A stretch of 64,000 nucleotides of DNA from Acidobacteriota bacterium (GCA_023410055.1 JAEYQK010000030.1:1-64000), one strand, 5' to 3'. Shown: positions 34,501 to 42,016, counted from the first letter of the stretch. Notes: generated from the letters alone by a model not told the origin. Program-made: numbers and translations.

Positions 34501-35586
34501 ATGCGAGACTGTTACGTGCCTGAACCACTTGTCGGGGAACGAGAACTTATCCATAGCCTGCTGCTGCTCACCCTTAGCCCACAACGTGCGACCGGAGCAT
34601 TTGATCAGCTTGGGCTTGCTGGAAGAGAAGAGACTGAGTTCCTGCGTCTCGCCAACTCTCATCATGTCATCGTGCGTGCCCTGACCGCGCTTCAGCCCCT
34701 CGTGAATGCAGAAAGAAAAGAGCGGATTTCGGCTGCTCTGCAACATGAAGAAGCAAGAATCACGAATGCACTTCGTTCTCTGAACGATATTTGCGGCACG
34801 TTGGAGCAGAACAACTGCCCCGTTGTGGTAATCAAGTCTTTGGATCATTCCCCCGACCTTGGCAACGATCTCGATCTCTTCACCACGGCCTCAGCCGCGG
34901 AGGTGGTGAAGGTGTTTACTAAAGTGTTTGGAGCTACAATTCAGCCTCGAAGCTGGGGAGATCGCCTGGCTAACAAATGGAACTTCGAGATCCCCGGACT
35001 GCCTGAGTCCGTCGAAGTTCATTGCGAACGCATCGGCCAGACGGGCGAACAAGTCGCGCTTGCCAAACGGTTCGTTCAGAGACGGGTGCAGAAAGATCTC
35101 CAGGGATACACGTTCGTTGTTCCCGCGCCCGAGGAACGTATTATCGTTTCCTGCCTACAACGGATGTACCGGCACTTCTACTTCCGTATTTGCGACATTG
35201 TCAATGCTGCCAATCTTATGCAGGCCAAGGAGATCGACTACAACGAACTCCGGCGGGCCTGCATGGCGGGCGGTATCTGGCCGGGTGTTGCGACCTACTT
35301 GCGTGTCGTGCGGGACTACATTGGCCAGTATCGTGAAGAGACTGTTAGCCTGCCCGAACAAGTCGAAAACGCCGCCAGCTTCGGTGCTGACAAATTGTAC
35401 GTCCAGAGGGGCTTCATCCGTGTGCCTATACTTCCTGAGGGTGCATCGTTCTATCGCCATGAGATAGCGGCAGCAGCAAGGCGAGGCGACATGCCAGCCA
35501 CGCTAAGACTTAGTCTGCTGCCGCCTTTGGCTTCTGCTGCCGCGGTCGCCTACAAACTGACCGGAAGCGATAAGGGCGTATGGTAG
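34501..35586 (+). CDS. Nucleotidyltransferase-fold protein, uncharacterised
   Basis: A 361-residue protein. The segment VVVIKSLDHSPDLGNDLDLFTTAS resembles the metal-binding D-x-D strand of uncharacterised nucleotidyltransferase-fold proteins (NTP_transf_5 type), where an IKG...D.D pattern is usual. The helical N-terminus and the middle section (HFYFRICDIVNAANLM, YNELRRACMAGGIWPG) also fit that family. The usual Lys-Gly is Lys-Ser here. Function unknown. No partner gene is evident; the start is taken at ATG 34501 with weak RBS support. Confidence 0.6.
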   Translation: MRDCYVPEPLVGERELIHSLLLLTLSPQRATGAFDQLGLAGREETEFLRLANSHHVIVRALTALQPLVNAERKERISAALQHEEARITNALRSLNDICGTLEQNNCPVVVIKSLDHSPDLGNDLDLFTTASAAEVVKVFTKVFGATIQPRSWGDRLANKWNFEIPGLPESVEVHCERIGQTGEQVALAKRFVQRRVQKDLQGYTFVVPAPEERIIVSCLQRMYRHFYFRICDIVNAANLMQAKEIDYNELRRACMAGGIWPGVATYLRVVRDYIGQYREETVSLPEQVENAASFGADKLYVQRGFIRVPILPEGASFYRHEIAAAARRGDMPATLRLSLLPPLASAAAVAYKLTGSDKGVW

Positions 35587-35702
35587 ATGACCTGGTTACC
35601 AAAGTGACTCTTCATACGAATGGAGTTCGGGTATCATTCGTCGTACCTTGCGGAAGTCCTCACGTGGGCTGCGCTAAAGGGGGCACCGCAAAAGGGTGAT
35701 TT

Positions 35703-36059
35703 ATGTCGGAACGGGACAACAGCTACTCAGTCGAAAGACGTGGTGATCGGCAGAAGGTAGATCTGCGGATTCAAGTCCTCTACACTAAGGACGGATCACC
35801 TCAGAGCGTCTATGGTCGAGGTAGCGACCTCAGCGAGCGCGGAATCGCGGTTTATGCGGCAGCCGACGTCAATGAGGGCCAGCACGTAAGGGTTGAGTTC
35901 ACTCTGCCTTATACGCGAAGGCAACTTCTGATCGAGGCAGTCGTACGAAACAAGCAAGGATATCGCTATGGCCTCGAGTTCTTGACCTTGAGTTCTTCGC
36001 AGCGAGATGACATCAAGAAGCTTTGCCAGACCGCAAGCATCATGAATCAAGCATTATGA
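35703..36059 (+). CDS. PilZ-domain protein
   Basis: A 118-residue single-domain protein. ERRGDRQKVDLRIQV supplies the arginine-rich c-di-GMP-binding loop and GRGSDLSERGIAVY gives the D-x-S-x2-G motif; both halves of the PilZ signature are intact. It probably acts as a c-di-GMP receptor. The partner it controls cannot be seen. The 116-nt leader upstream is GC-rich, but I could not match it to a known riboswitch. Confidence 0.87.
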   Translation: MSERDNSYSVERRGDRQKVDLRIQVLYTKDGSPQSVYGRGSDLSERGIAVYAAADVNEGQHVRVEFTLPYTRRQLLIEAVVRNKQGYRYGLEFLTLSSSQRDDIKKLCQTASIMNQAL

Positions 36060-36087
36060 ATTCGGTGTAGGCCGACCGAAATCGATG

Positions 36088-36573
36088 CTACACGTCAAGG
36101 GTGATTAACTCGCACTGAATTTCTTCTGCGTTGATCGTCAGACGCCCCACTGAAACAGGTAGTGAAAAACGCCGCGGCCCTGCACTTCCCGGATTGAAAT
36201 ACAGGACGCCTTTCTTCCGCTCTTGATGAGGCTTGTGTGAGTGCCCGCTGATCACGACCCTGAACCCTCCAGCTTCTGGCTTGATATCCAATCGGGAAAG
36301 ATCGTGAAGCATGTATATCGCAATCTCTCCAACATTGGTGACGACGTTTTCCGGAATGTCCTTTGCCCAAGGCCCATCGACATTCCCGCGCACCGCTATA
36401 GTCGGTGCGATGGCAGCGAGCGAGTCGAGCACTGCGGAACTGCCCAGATCGCCTGCGTGCAAAATCAAATGCGATCCGCGCAGCGCGTTTAGCGCCTCGG
36501 GGCGCATCAGTCCATGAGTATCCGAAATTACGCCGACTACGGTCGCGGTGCCCTCGTTGTGCGGTGGCCTCAT
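36088..36573 (-). CDS. YfcE-type metallophosphoesterase
   Basis: A 161-residue phosphodiesterase with all dimetal motifs in order: GVISDTHG (D-x-H), LHAGDLG (GD), AVRGNVDG (GN-x-D), and VISGHSHKPH (GHSH). A short YfcE/MJ0936-like enzyme acting on phosphodiesters or nucleotides; physiological substrate unknown. It begins 14 nt after the 3' end of tRNA-Gly on the same strand. Confidence 0.9.
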   Translation of the reverse strand: MRPPHNEGTATVVGVISDTHGLMRPEALNALRGSHLILHAGDLGSSAVLDSLAAIAPTIAVRGNVDGPWAKDIPENVVTNVGEIAIYMLHDLSRLDIKPEAGGFRVVISGHSHKPHQERKKGVLYFNPGSAGPRRFSLPVSVGRLTINAEEIQCELITLDV

Positions 36574-36586
36574 GCAGAAAAGGAAA

Positions 36587-36661
36587 TGGAGCGGGAGACG
36601 GGGATCGAACCCGCGACCAACGGCTTGGGAAGCCGTGACTCTACCACTGAGTTACTCCCGC
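36587..36661 (-). tRNA. tRNA-Gly (anticodon CCC), CCA encoded
   Basis: Read on the minus strand, the acceptor stem GCGGGAG pairs with CTCCCGC, a D-arm contains CAGTGGTAGAG, the anticodon stem ACGGC/GCCGT closes a TTCCCAA loop with anticodon CCC (Gly, codon GGG), and the T-arm has GTTCGATC. Discriminator T and CCA follow in the DNA. All arms fold, so it should be functional. Confidence 0.96.
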
Positions 36662-36718
36662 TCAGCAAGACGAGATTATCACTCTTGCGTTTGGATCGGC
36701 AACCTGATCCTCATGACT

Positions 36719-37801
36719 CTATTCATGATTCTCGGCAAAGCAATACTGAACAAGCTCGGCCCCGAATTTCGTTGCAGTGGGTTGCGGGATATCCTGCTGC
36801 TTCAGTTCGCGGAACTGGAAATCCACGATCCCATCTTCATGAACCGTTGCTAACAGGTAACCGTAAGTGAACTTCTTCGCCTCAGAGGCTTGCGCCGACT
36901 CGGGCGGCAGATTGTAGCGAAAAGCGCCAGCGGTGCCGACAATCCAGCCGGGGATGACGCCCCCGTGTTCGCGCCAGTACTGGGTGTTGTACACGCCCGC
37001 CATATAGAAGTGCTGGTGGCTTGAGACAACGTAGACGTGCTTTTTACTCTCGTTCTGAAACTTCAGCAGGTCCGCGTAGACTCGCAATCCAGTCTGCTCC
37101 TGCTGCGGGTAGTCGTTCATGCTGTGGTGAAACGACAGACTGTAAGGTAGCGCCGCATGAGTTCCCAGGACCACGGTCTTCACGGCCGGGTTTCCCTGCG
37201 CGCGCTTCAAGACGGCTTCAAACCATTTCATTTGCGCGCTATCAAACTGATCGGAACTCGCGTTGTCGAGGTAAATGAAATCGACTCCACCTTGAATCCA
37301 GTGGAAGTAGGTCTTCAGCTTGCGATCGGTCGGCTCGTCCTTGAGACGCTGGTCGCGGAGCACAGGCGTGTCCAGCCAGTCGGCAAATTGAATCACGAAG
37401 TCCGCGCGTGTCTTGGGCGGAACCAGTTCGTGATTGCCGATCCCGAGATACACGGGCATATCGCCGAATGGAACGACTTCGTTGTCGATGAAGTCCTGCC
37501 AGGCGCTGTTCTGATAGTCCACGATGCTCAGGCTTTTTCCGCTGGCGAGTCGGTCGGGCCGGCGCGTTATATCCACGTCGAAGTCGTACATCGCCCGCAT
37601 GTCACCCAAATGCCAGTAAAACTGGGAGTTGTTCTTCGCCGCATCAGCGGCAATCGCCGGCATGACGATGTCCCCGCAGTTGCGGGAATCCCCAGAGATG
37701 GCGAAAGTCCAGACACCGGTCGGATCAGCCGCGAAGGACGGAACTGACGCGAGCACCAACAGGATCAGAATAAGGGTGAGCGTCGGGCGAGAACTGGTCA
37801 T
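36719..37801 (-). CDS. Exported calcineurin-like metallophosphoesterase
   Basis: A 360-residue protein with a signal peptide (about residues 1-24, ending SFAAD). Metallophosphoesterase motifs appear as FAISGDSRN, YWHLGDMRA, GIGNHELV, LGTHAALP and SSHQHFYMAG, so the fold is kept, though the first motif is D-S-R rather than the usual D-x-H. It would act in the periplasm or outside. ATG 37801 is preferred to 37834 because GAGGT precedes it and the signal peptide begins there. Substrate unknown. Confidence 0.83.
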   Translation of the reverse strand: MTSSRPTLTLILILLVLASVPSFAADPTGVWTFAISGDSRNCGDIVMPAIAADAAKNNSQFYWHLGDMRAMYDFDVDITRRPDRLASGKSLSIVDYQNSAWQDFIDNEVVPFGDMPVYLGIGNHELVPPKTRADFVIQFADWLDTPVLRDQRLKDEPTDRKLKTYFHWIQGGVDFIYLDNASSDQFDSAQMKWFEAVLKRAQGNPAVKTVVLGTHAALPYSLSFHHSMNDYPQQEQTGLRVYADLLKFQNESKKHVYVVSSHQHFYMAGVYNTQYWREHGGVIPGWIVGTAGAFRYNLPPESAQASEAKKFTYGYLLATVHEDGIVDFQFRELKQQDIPQPTATKFGAELVQYCFAENHE

Positions 37802-37886
37802 CGTGCACCTCAGTTCATAATCTGGTGAGCGCAACCTGAAAAACTATCATGCGAGGGGACGAAAGTTCCAGTTGGCCAGTCGGGGT

Positions 37887-38000
37887 ACCCTCCCCCTCCA
37901 GTCAGTGATTTATTGCAAACAAAGGTATTTAGCCACTATTTGACGCTACAGTAAGCAATTTAAAGGACTTACACACAAAATGCGAGAAACAAAGGACTTA
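37887..38000 (+). repeat. Dispersed ~110-nt repeat, copy 2
   Basis: The plus strand reads CCTCCCCCTCCAGTCAGTGATTT at one end (17 bases shared exactly with copy 1 from CTCCAGTCAG) and TTTAAAGGACTTACA in the middle. It aligns with 23327-23441 in reverse orientation. The IS1595-type transposon is inserted at its 3' end: the target duplication begins inside its final GGACTTA. Confidence 0.7.
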
Positions 38001-38004
38001 AGCA
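37997..38004. repeat. Target-site duplication, left
   Basis: CTTAAGCA, identical to 41158-41165, directly abuts the left terminal inverted repeat. Confidence 0.9.
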
Positions 38005-38030
38005 GGCAATAATATACTTGACAAGTCATG
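38005..38030 (+). repeat. Left terminal inverted repeat
   Basis: This 26-nt sequence is identical to the reverse complement of 41132-41157. It contains TTGACA (38018-38023), a consensus -35 pointing into the element. Confidence 0.95.
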
Positions 38031-38046
38031 TCTAATGGTCTACTCT
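38018..38046 (+). promoter_or_regulatory. Possible promoter starting in the left TIR
   Basis: TTGACA at 38018-38023 and TACTCT at 38041-38046 are separated by 17 nt. The -35 is perfect and the -10 poor (3 of 6). It would drive the small ORF and the transposase. Confidence 0.4.
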
Positions 38047-38055
38047 ATCCTTGTG

Positions 38056-38328
38056 ATGGACAAAGACCTTGCAATCAACATCTTGGACGCTATCGAGGAC
38101 TTGTACCTTGAGAACAAGGCATACAGGTCTTTGCTACGGAGCCTACACCCTCAGTTGCCACCATCGGGCCTTCTGAATCGCATGTTGGACAACGCACGCG
38201 AAGAGCTTCGCGAGCAAGTTCGGCAGCAAATCTTTGCTCCAGCACGTGAGCACATTCTCCAATCACATGATCTGGAAATGGCTTTGCAAGGCACTCTGCA
38301 AGCGATGTCAGCCAAGAAGGTGAACTAG
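38056..38328 (+). CDS. Small helical protein upstream of transposase, unknown
   Basis: A 90-residue, probably all-helical protein (MDKDLAINILDAIEDLYLEN, then NAREELREQVRQQI). It lies inside the transposon, 4 nt before the transposase gene, so the two are probably co-transcribed. The frame extends to ATG 38035; ATG 38056 is used because 38035 lies within the putative core promoter. A role in transposition control is possible but not shown by sequence. Family not recognised. Confidence 0.6.
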   Translation: MDKDLAINILDAIEDLYLENKAYRSLLRSLHPQLPPSGLLNRMLDNAREELREQVRQQIFAPAREHILQSHDLEMALQGTLQAMSAKKVN

Positions 38329-38332
38329 TCAT

Positions 38333-39325
38333 ATGAAGCCACAGACCTTACAGCAAGCGATTAACTACTTTTCAGATGTCAAGAACTGCATGAACTGGCT
38401 CGTTTCAAAGCGTTGGCCTGATGGCGTCCCGGTTTGCCCTAATTGCGGTCGTGGCGATGCTACTTATCTGCCAGATCTGCAAAAGTGGCAGTGCAAGAGC
38501 GCTCACAAGTCCCGCCAGTTCTCAGCCAAAGTGGGAACCATCTTTGAGGATTCCCATATCAGCTTGGACAAGTGGCTAACTGCCCTCTGGATGCTCTGCA
38601 ACTGCAAGAACGGAGTCAGCAGCTACGAGCTTGCCCGAACCATCGGCGTTACCCAAAAGACTGCTTGGTTTGTCCTGCATCGCCTTCGCTACGCCATGAA
38701 GTCGGGCTCTCTTACTAAGCTGGGCGGCAACGGTGGCCCCGTAGAAGCCGACGAAACCTTTGTGGGTGCCAACACCCTCAAGATGCACAAGTCACGCCGC
38801 GCAAAGCAGCAAGCCATCGCCAGCAATACCTACGGCATGAACCGTCACGCGATCGGCAAGACCATCGTGATGGGAATGCTCGACCGTGAAGCCCGTCAGG
38901 TTCGCGCCTGCGTCATTCCCGATGTTAAGAGAGCCACCTTGCAAGACCAGATCCTTAACAACGTAAAGGGCGGGGCAACCGTCATCACCGATGACGCTAC
39001 CGGATACCGCTACGCTTTAGCCGATGGCTTTGCCCATGAAATCATCAACCACGCTCAAGAGTACGTTCGTGGTCAGGTTCATACTCAGGGAATCGAAAAC
39101 TTCTGGAGCCTGTTAAAACGGACTCTGCGCGGAACCTATGTTGCCGTAGAGCCCTACCACCTTGACCGTTACGTAGATGAGCAGGTATTCCGTTACAACA
39201 CTCGAAAGCATGGCGACCGCAAGATCACCGATGCAGAACGGTTCGATCTTGCATTCTCCCAAATCAACGGAAAGCGTCTGACCTTTGCCGAGGTTACTGG
39301 CAAGGTGGGAGAAACGAGTCTCTAA
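38333..39325 (+). CDS. IS1595-family transposase (ISXO2-like)
   Basis: A 330-residue transposase. The N-terminal zinc-ribbon has CPNCGRGD (Cys35/38) with its second half as CKSAHKS, where the usual second Cys pair is C-x3-H. The DDE domain shows VEADETFVGA (Asp140), TDDATGYRYA (Asp219/220) and GIENFWSLLKRTLRGTYVAVEPYHLDRYVDEQVFRYNTR with Glu254, the hallmark of this family. Full length and unbroken, so the element is probably mobile. Confidence 0.95.
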   Translation: MKPQTLQQAINYFSDVKNCMNWLVSKRWPDGVPVCPNCGRGDATYLPDLQKWQCKSAHKSRQFSAKVGTIFEDSHISLDKWLTALWMLCNCKNGVSSYELARTIGVTQKTAWFVLHRLRYAMKSGSLTKLGGNGGPVEADETFVGANTLKMHKSRRAKQQAIASNTYGMNRHAIGKTIVMGMLDREARQVRACVIPDVKRATLQDQILNNVKGGATVITDDATGYRYALADGFAHEIINHAQEYVRGQVHTQGIENFWSLLKRTLRGTYVAVEPYHLDRYVDEQVFRYNTRKHGDRKITDAERFDLAFSQINGKRLTFAEVTGKVGETSL

Positions 39326-39381
39326 TCCCTACCGATTAAAACGTGGCCCAAAGAAGCGGCGGGACGTATAATCCCGCCGTT

Positions 39382-39837
39382 ATGACAAACAGCCAGTATA
39401 TTCATTGTTTTCTGAAGTGCGCGTGCGGAGACCAAATTCCTCTCCCGCATCCCAACCTTGAAGAAGTAATTGCATTTCAGACTGGGGCATCCAGGGAGAT
39501 TCGGAAAGCTGTCTTTGTATGTACCGAATGCGGGCTTGTGTCCGCATATTCGTCCGGAGATGTCCACTCCCATCTGGCTCCCACACCGAACCCGTATCAG
39601 CTACAGGAGCGAATCCTTGGCTATATTGAGACGCGATGCGCCGTAACGAACTGTGAAGCTGAGAAACGGCTGTACCTTCTAGCGACAGGGGAGAGAACCA
39701 TCGGAGAGGGAGCGATGAAAGTGAGGCCAAGAGATTGGCGGTTTTCGCCATCAGCCACCTGTACAGCCGGACATGCCTTAAAGTTCTCCGTGGCCGAACT
39801 GTATAGATGGTTCCAGACCGATGATTCGCCGCTGTAA
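39382..39837 (+). CDS. Passenger protein with zinc-ribbon-like cysteines, unknown
   Basis: A 151-residue protein inside the transposon. Cysteines occur as FLKCACGDQ and FVCTECGLVS, a C-x-C / C-x2-C arrangement that could bind zinc, with further Cys/His in AVTNCEAEK and CTAGHALKF. No enzymatic motif is seen. ATG 39382 is preferred to GTG 39343, though neither has a strong RBS. It follows the transposase by 56 nt and ends at a terminator. Confidence 0.55.
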   Translation: MTNSQYIHCFLKCACGDQIPLPHPNLEEVIAFQTGASREIRKAVFVCTECGLVSAYSSGDVHSHLAPTPNPYQLQERILGYIETRCAVTNCEAEKRLYLLATGERTIGEGAMKVRPRDWRFSPSATCTAGHALKFSVAELYRWFQTDDSPL

Positions 39838-39858
39838 TCTTCACGTTTTCAAATAGAA

Positions 39859-39886
39859 AACCCGCCAGATGGCGGGTTCCTTTTTC
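39859..39886 (+). terminator. Terminator inside the transposon
   Basis: AACCCGCC / GGCGGGTT forms a perfect 8-bp stem with a 4-nt loop, followed by CCTTTTTCC. It ends the rightward genes before the convergent cargo operon. Confidence 0.85.
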
Positions 39887-39912
39887 CTAAAATGTACTAT
39901 CGTCTAGCTAAC

Positions 39913-40071
39913 CTATTGCTTCGGTGTCTTTACTTCTAGGATGGCGAGGTACTTCTCTGAAACCTTGCGCTTGATCACTCCGTCGCGCTCTGCGAGACGC
40001 AGACAGTAGATGGCGTGAATCTTCTCTCGTTGTGATAGCTTCTTGAACTTCTCTAACGTGCGTTCGGTCAC
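39913..40071 (-). CDS. Small passenger protein (52 aa), unknown
   Basis: A 52-residue, lysine-rich frame starting at GTG 40071, beginning VTERTLEKFKKLSQREK and ending EVKTPKQ. Amino-acid makeup (charged, helical, no rare residues) is far more protein-like than the arginine-rich overlapping frame at 39908-40090. It is the third gene of the leftward cargo set, 38 nt after the 55-aa ORF. Function unknown; existence is moderately supported. Confidence 0.5.
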   Translation of the reverse strand: MTERTLEKFKKLSQREKIHAIYCLRLAERDGVIKRKVSEKYLAILEVKTPKQ

Positions 40072-40109
40072 GCATCAGAGTATCCCGCAACGCAACTCTG
40101 CTGGCAAGA

Positions 40110-40277
40110 TTACTTCTTGGGCTTCGGCCCTCGCTGATTTCCTTGCGGCTTGGCTGCTTTCTCCGCGTCCATCTTTGCCCTGATCTCGCTGTGCGGAACC
40201 TTGACCACGACGCCCAAGGCTTTGTCGAAGTTCTCGAATGCTTCTTTGCCTTCGATGTATTCAGGTTTTTTCTTCAT
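40110..40277 (-). CDS. Small passenger protein (55 aa), conserved hypothetical
   Basis: A 55-residue basic protein starting MKKKPEYIEGKEAFENFDKA and ending in a KPQGNQRGPKPKK tail. Its ATG overlaps the stop of the 286-aa gene (ATGA at 40274-40277), a strong sign that it is real and co-translated. The M-K3-PEYIEG...A.ENF start recalls short hypothetical proteins often found beside mobile genes. Function unknown; it could be an antitoxin-like or accessory partner of the upstream product, which is inference only. Confidence 0.7.
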   Translation of the reverse strand: MKKKPEYIEGKEAFENFDKALGVVVKVPHSEIRAKMDAEKAAKPQGNQRGPKPKK

Positions 40278-41134
40278 TTGGGCAAATCCTCTGCGATCCT
40301 ACGCATGAAACCGCGAGTTGCTGATATTATCTCGCTCGCAACTTCGGGACTGAAATCAGTGTCCACCCATTCCAGCTTGTTATCAACGTGGCTGATCTTG
40401 TGCCGCCATGAATCCTTGATTGCAAAAGCAAACGGGAGAACACCTTTTAGGAAGTCGGCGTGTTTTCGCTCCAGATCTGACTTATCATTCCACTTCTTGT
40501 CGTTAATTCGCTGCAACCGCTCTAACGATCCCCAGCCTGGTCGATCACCAGACGCATTGAACAAGTTGGCTACCTGGATGATTCCGAATTCTGCAACCAA
40601 CAGAACATGAAACACCGCAGCCCCGTGCCGCTCAAGGGCAAAGCACCTAGAGCACTCTTCCACGTCAATCGCTACCCGTGGAAAACGCGAAACTATGCCC
40701 TCCCATCCCCGCCGAGGATTGCTGTATCCGTCGGCATCCTTCATCGAAAGATGAAAGAACAACTCGCCCCTAAGCTCGCCCTCTAGGGTTTCGCGGAGGT
40801 GCTTTAGATCGCTGACGATTTCCCTATAGGTTATAGGCGGAATCCGAACTCTCCCACCGCACTTGTCCATTATTCGAGCGCAGTTGTCGGCGGTAGCCCT
40901 AAGCCCATGTTCCATGCTAATGGTGTACAACGCCGCCAATTTCCCAGATACCACCGGAAGCGCTGGAATTACATTGTCGTTTGGCTGCCACCTCTCCGCC
41001 ATCTCATCTACTTCATGCAACGCCACGACAAATAACTCTGCGTAGAATCTGAGCATGTCCAGTAGGGACACCACCCCTACGTCACTGAAACTACCCTTCC
41101 GAATTGTCGAGGGTACTATCTCAGCTAAGGGCAT
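40274..41134 (-). CDS. Passenger protein with HEPN-like RX4H motif
   Basis: A 286-residue protein, mainly helical, leading the leftward cargo operon. Near the C-terminus RHKISH (Arg244 to His249) matches the RX4-6H motif of HEPN nucleases, followed by a helix ending FMRRIAEDLP; FHVLLVAEFGIIQVANLF is a further conserved-looking helix. ATG 41134 lies inside the right TIR, so if transcription starts at a TIR promoter a later start is needed. An RNase/toxin role is a hypothesis from a short motif. Confidence 0.65.
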   Translation of the reverse strand: MPLAEIVPSTIRKGSFSDVGVVSLLDMLRFYAELFVVALHEVDEMAERWQPNDNVIPALPVVSGKLAALYTISMEHGLRATADNCARIMDKCGGRVRIPPITYREIVSDLKHLRETLEGELRGELFFHLSMKDADGYSNPRRGWEGIVSRFPRVAIDVEECSRCFALERHGAAVFHVLLVAEFGIIQVANLFNASGDRPGWGSLERLQRINDKKWNDKSDLERKHADFLKGVLPFAFAIKDSWRHKISHVDNKLEWVDTDFSPEVASEIISATRGFMRRIAEDLPK

Positions 41135-41144
41135 GACTTGTCAA
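41112..41144 (-). promoter_or_regulatory. Possible promoter starting in the right TIR
   Basis: On the minus strand TTGACA (41139-41144, in the TIR) is followed 18 nt later by GATAGT (4 of 6 to TATAAT). It faces into the element toward the HEPN-like gene. Confidence 0.35.
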
Positions 41145-41157
41145 GTATATTATTGCC
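41132..41157 (-). repeat. Right terminal inverted repeat
   Basis: Perfect 26-nt reverse complement of 38005-38030. It contains the ATG 41134 start of the HEPN-like gene at its inner edge. Confidence 0.95.
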
Positions 41158-41165
41158 CTTAAGCA
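41158..41165. repeat. Target-site duplication, right
   Basis: CTTAAGCA, identical to 37997-38004, directly abuts the right terminal inverted repeat. Confidence 0.9.
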
Positions 41166-41359
41166 CGTCGAGAGATTCTAATTGCTTGTTCGAGCTTCTA
41201 AATACATTTTAACAGCACAGCGGGGCATTCCCGACATAACGGGCGCAGCTCCAACCTGTTGAACGTAAATAGCTTAGAGCCAACTCCTTGCCTTGCGGGA
41301 CTTGACATGCAGTTCCTGCGAAGCGTTCGCAAGGCATCACAAAACAGCGGGGCGTCACC

Positions 41360-42016
41360 ATGATCTTCGAAAACCGCAGCGACGCTGGCCGGAGACTGGG
41401 GGAGGCACTGCGAAGCTACCAAGGACGGAGTGACGTGCTTGTATTGGCATTGCCCCGAGGCGGCGTACCCGTAGGCTTTGAAGTGGCTCATGCGCTTGGC
41501 GCGCCGCTAGACGTTTTCGTCGTCCGCAAATTGGGAACTCCGGGACAGGAAGAACTTGCGCTAGGAGCTGTCGCCAGCGGCGGCACAATGGTGCTGAACG
41601 AAGACGTCGTGAATACGCTCGGCATACCACGAAGCGTCATAGACGACATCGCTAGACGCGAATTACTAGAGGTGCGAAGGCGCGAGCACGAGTTCCGCGG
41701 CAATAGGCCACCCCTGGATGTCTCCGTCAAGACGGTGATCCTGGTAGACGACGGTCTTGCAACGGGTTCGACGATGAGAGCCGCTGTCGAAGCCCTGAAG
41801 GTCAGAGAGCCATCCAGGATCATCGTCGCAGTTCCGGTAGCGGCCGCTGCCACATGTAATCGGCTCAGACCAGAGGTCGACGAATTGGTCTGCCTGCACG
41901 CTCCGGAGCATTTCTATGCCGTAGGAGAGTGGTACCGGGATTTCTCTCAGACGGGCGACGAGGAGGTTAAGGAGCTTCTAGATCGTGCAGTTTCCGTGCA
42001 GGAACACCCGGCATAG
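41360..42016 (+). CDS. Phosphoribosyltransferase-domain protein
   Basis: A 218-residue type I PRTase-fold protein. VILVDDGLATGSTMRAAVEAL is the PRPP-binding signature, and ALPRGGVPVGFEVAHAL with VVRKLGTPGQEELALGAVASGG matches the uncharacterised PRTases often found with stress or dienelactone-hydrolase genes. The precise base or product is unknown. It follows the transposon and precedes the SUF operon, on the same strand but with a separate promoter between. Confidence 0.87.
   Translation: MIFENRSDAGRRLGEALRSYQGRSDVLVLALPRGGVPVGFEVAHALGAPLDVFVVRKLGTPGQEELALGAVASGGTMVLNEDVVNTLGIPRSVIDDIARRELLEVRRREHEFRGNRPPLDVSVKTVILVDDGLATGSTMRAAVEALKVREPSRIIVAVPVAAAATCNRLRPEVDELVCLHAPEHFYAVGEWYRDFSQTGDEEVKELLDRAVSVQEHPA

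Larger units (their letters stand above)
38005..41157. mobile_element. Intact IS1595-family transposon with passenger genes
   Basis: A 3,153-bp element bounded by perfect 26-bp terminal inverted repeats (38005-38030 and 41132-41157; outer end GGCAATAATATA, inner end CAAGTCATG). Identical 8-bp direct repeats CTTAAGCA flank it at 37997-38004 and 41158-41165, as expected for IS1595-family insertion. It contains a small ORF and the transposase (rightward), a zinc-ribbon-like ORF (rightward), and three leftward cargo genes. Intact ends and undecayed target duplication point to recent insertion. Confidence 0.95.

Noticed and set aside
35587..35702. GC-rich leader before the PilZ gene, considered as a c-di-GMP riboswitch
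   Set aside because: The conserved GEMM core sequences could not be found by eye; no convincing pairing scheme.
36088..37801. Two metallophosphoesterases flanking tRNA-Gly considered as an integrated island
   Set aside because: The tRNA is intact, no direct repeat of its 3' end or integrase is present, and the two enzymes belong to different subfamilies.
39908..40090. 60-codon minus-strand frame in the transposon
   Set aside because: Very arginine-rich and overlaps a better lysine-rich 52-codon frame (39913-40071) that fits the cargo operon.
41198..41491. 97-codon minus-strand frame between transposon and phosphoribosyltransferase
   Set aside because: Half of it lies opposite the phosphoribosyltransferase gene and the product is cysteine/arginine-rich without family features.
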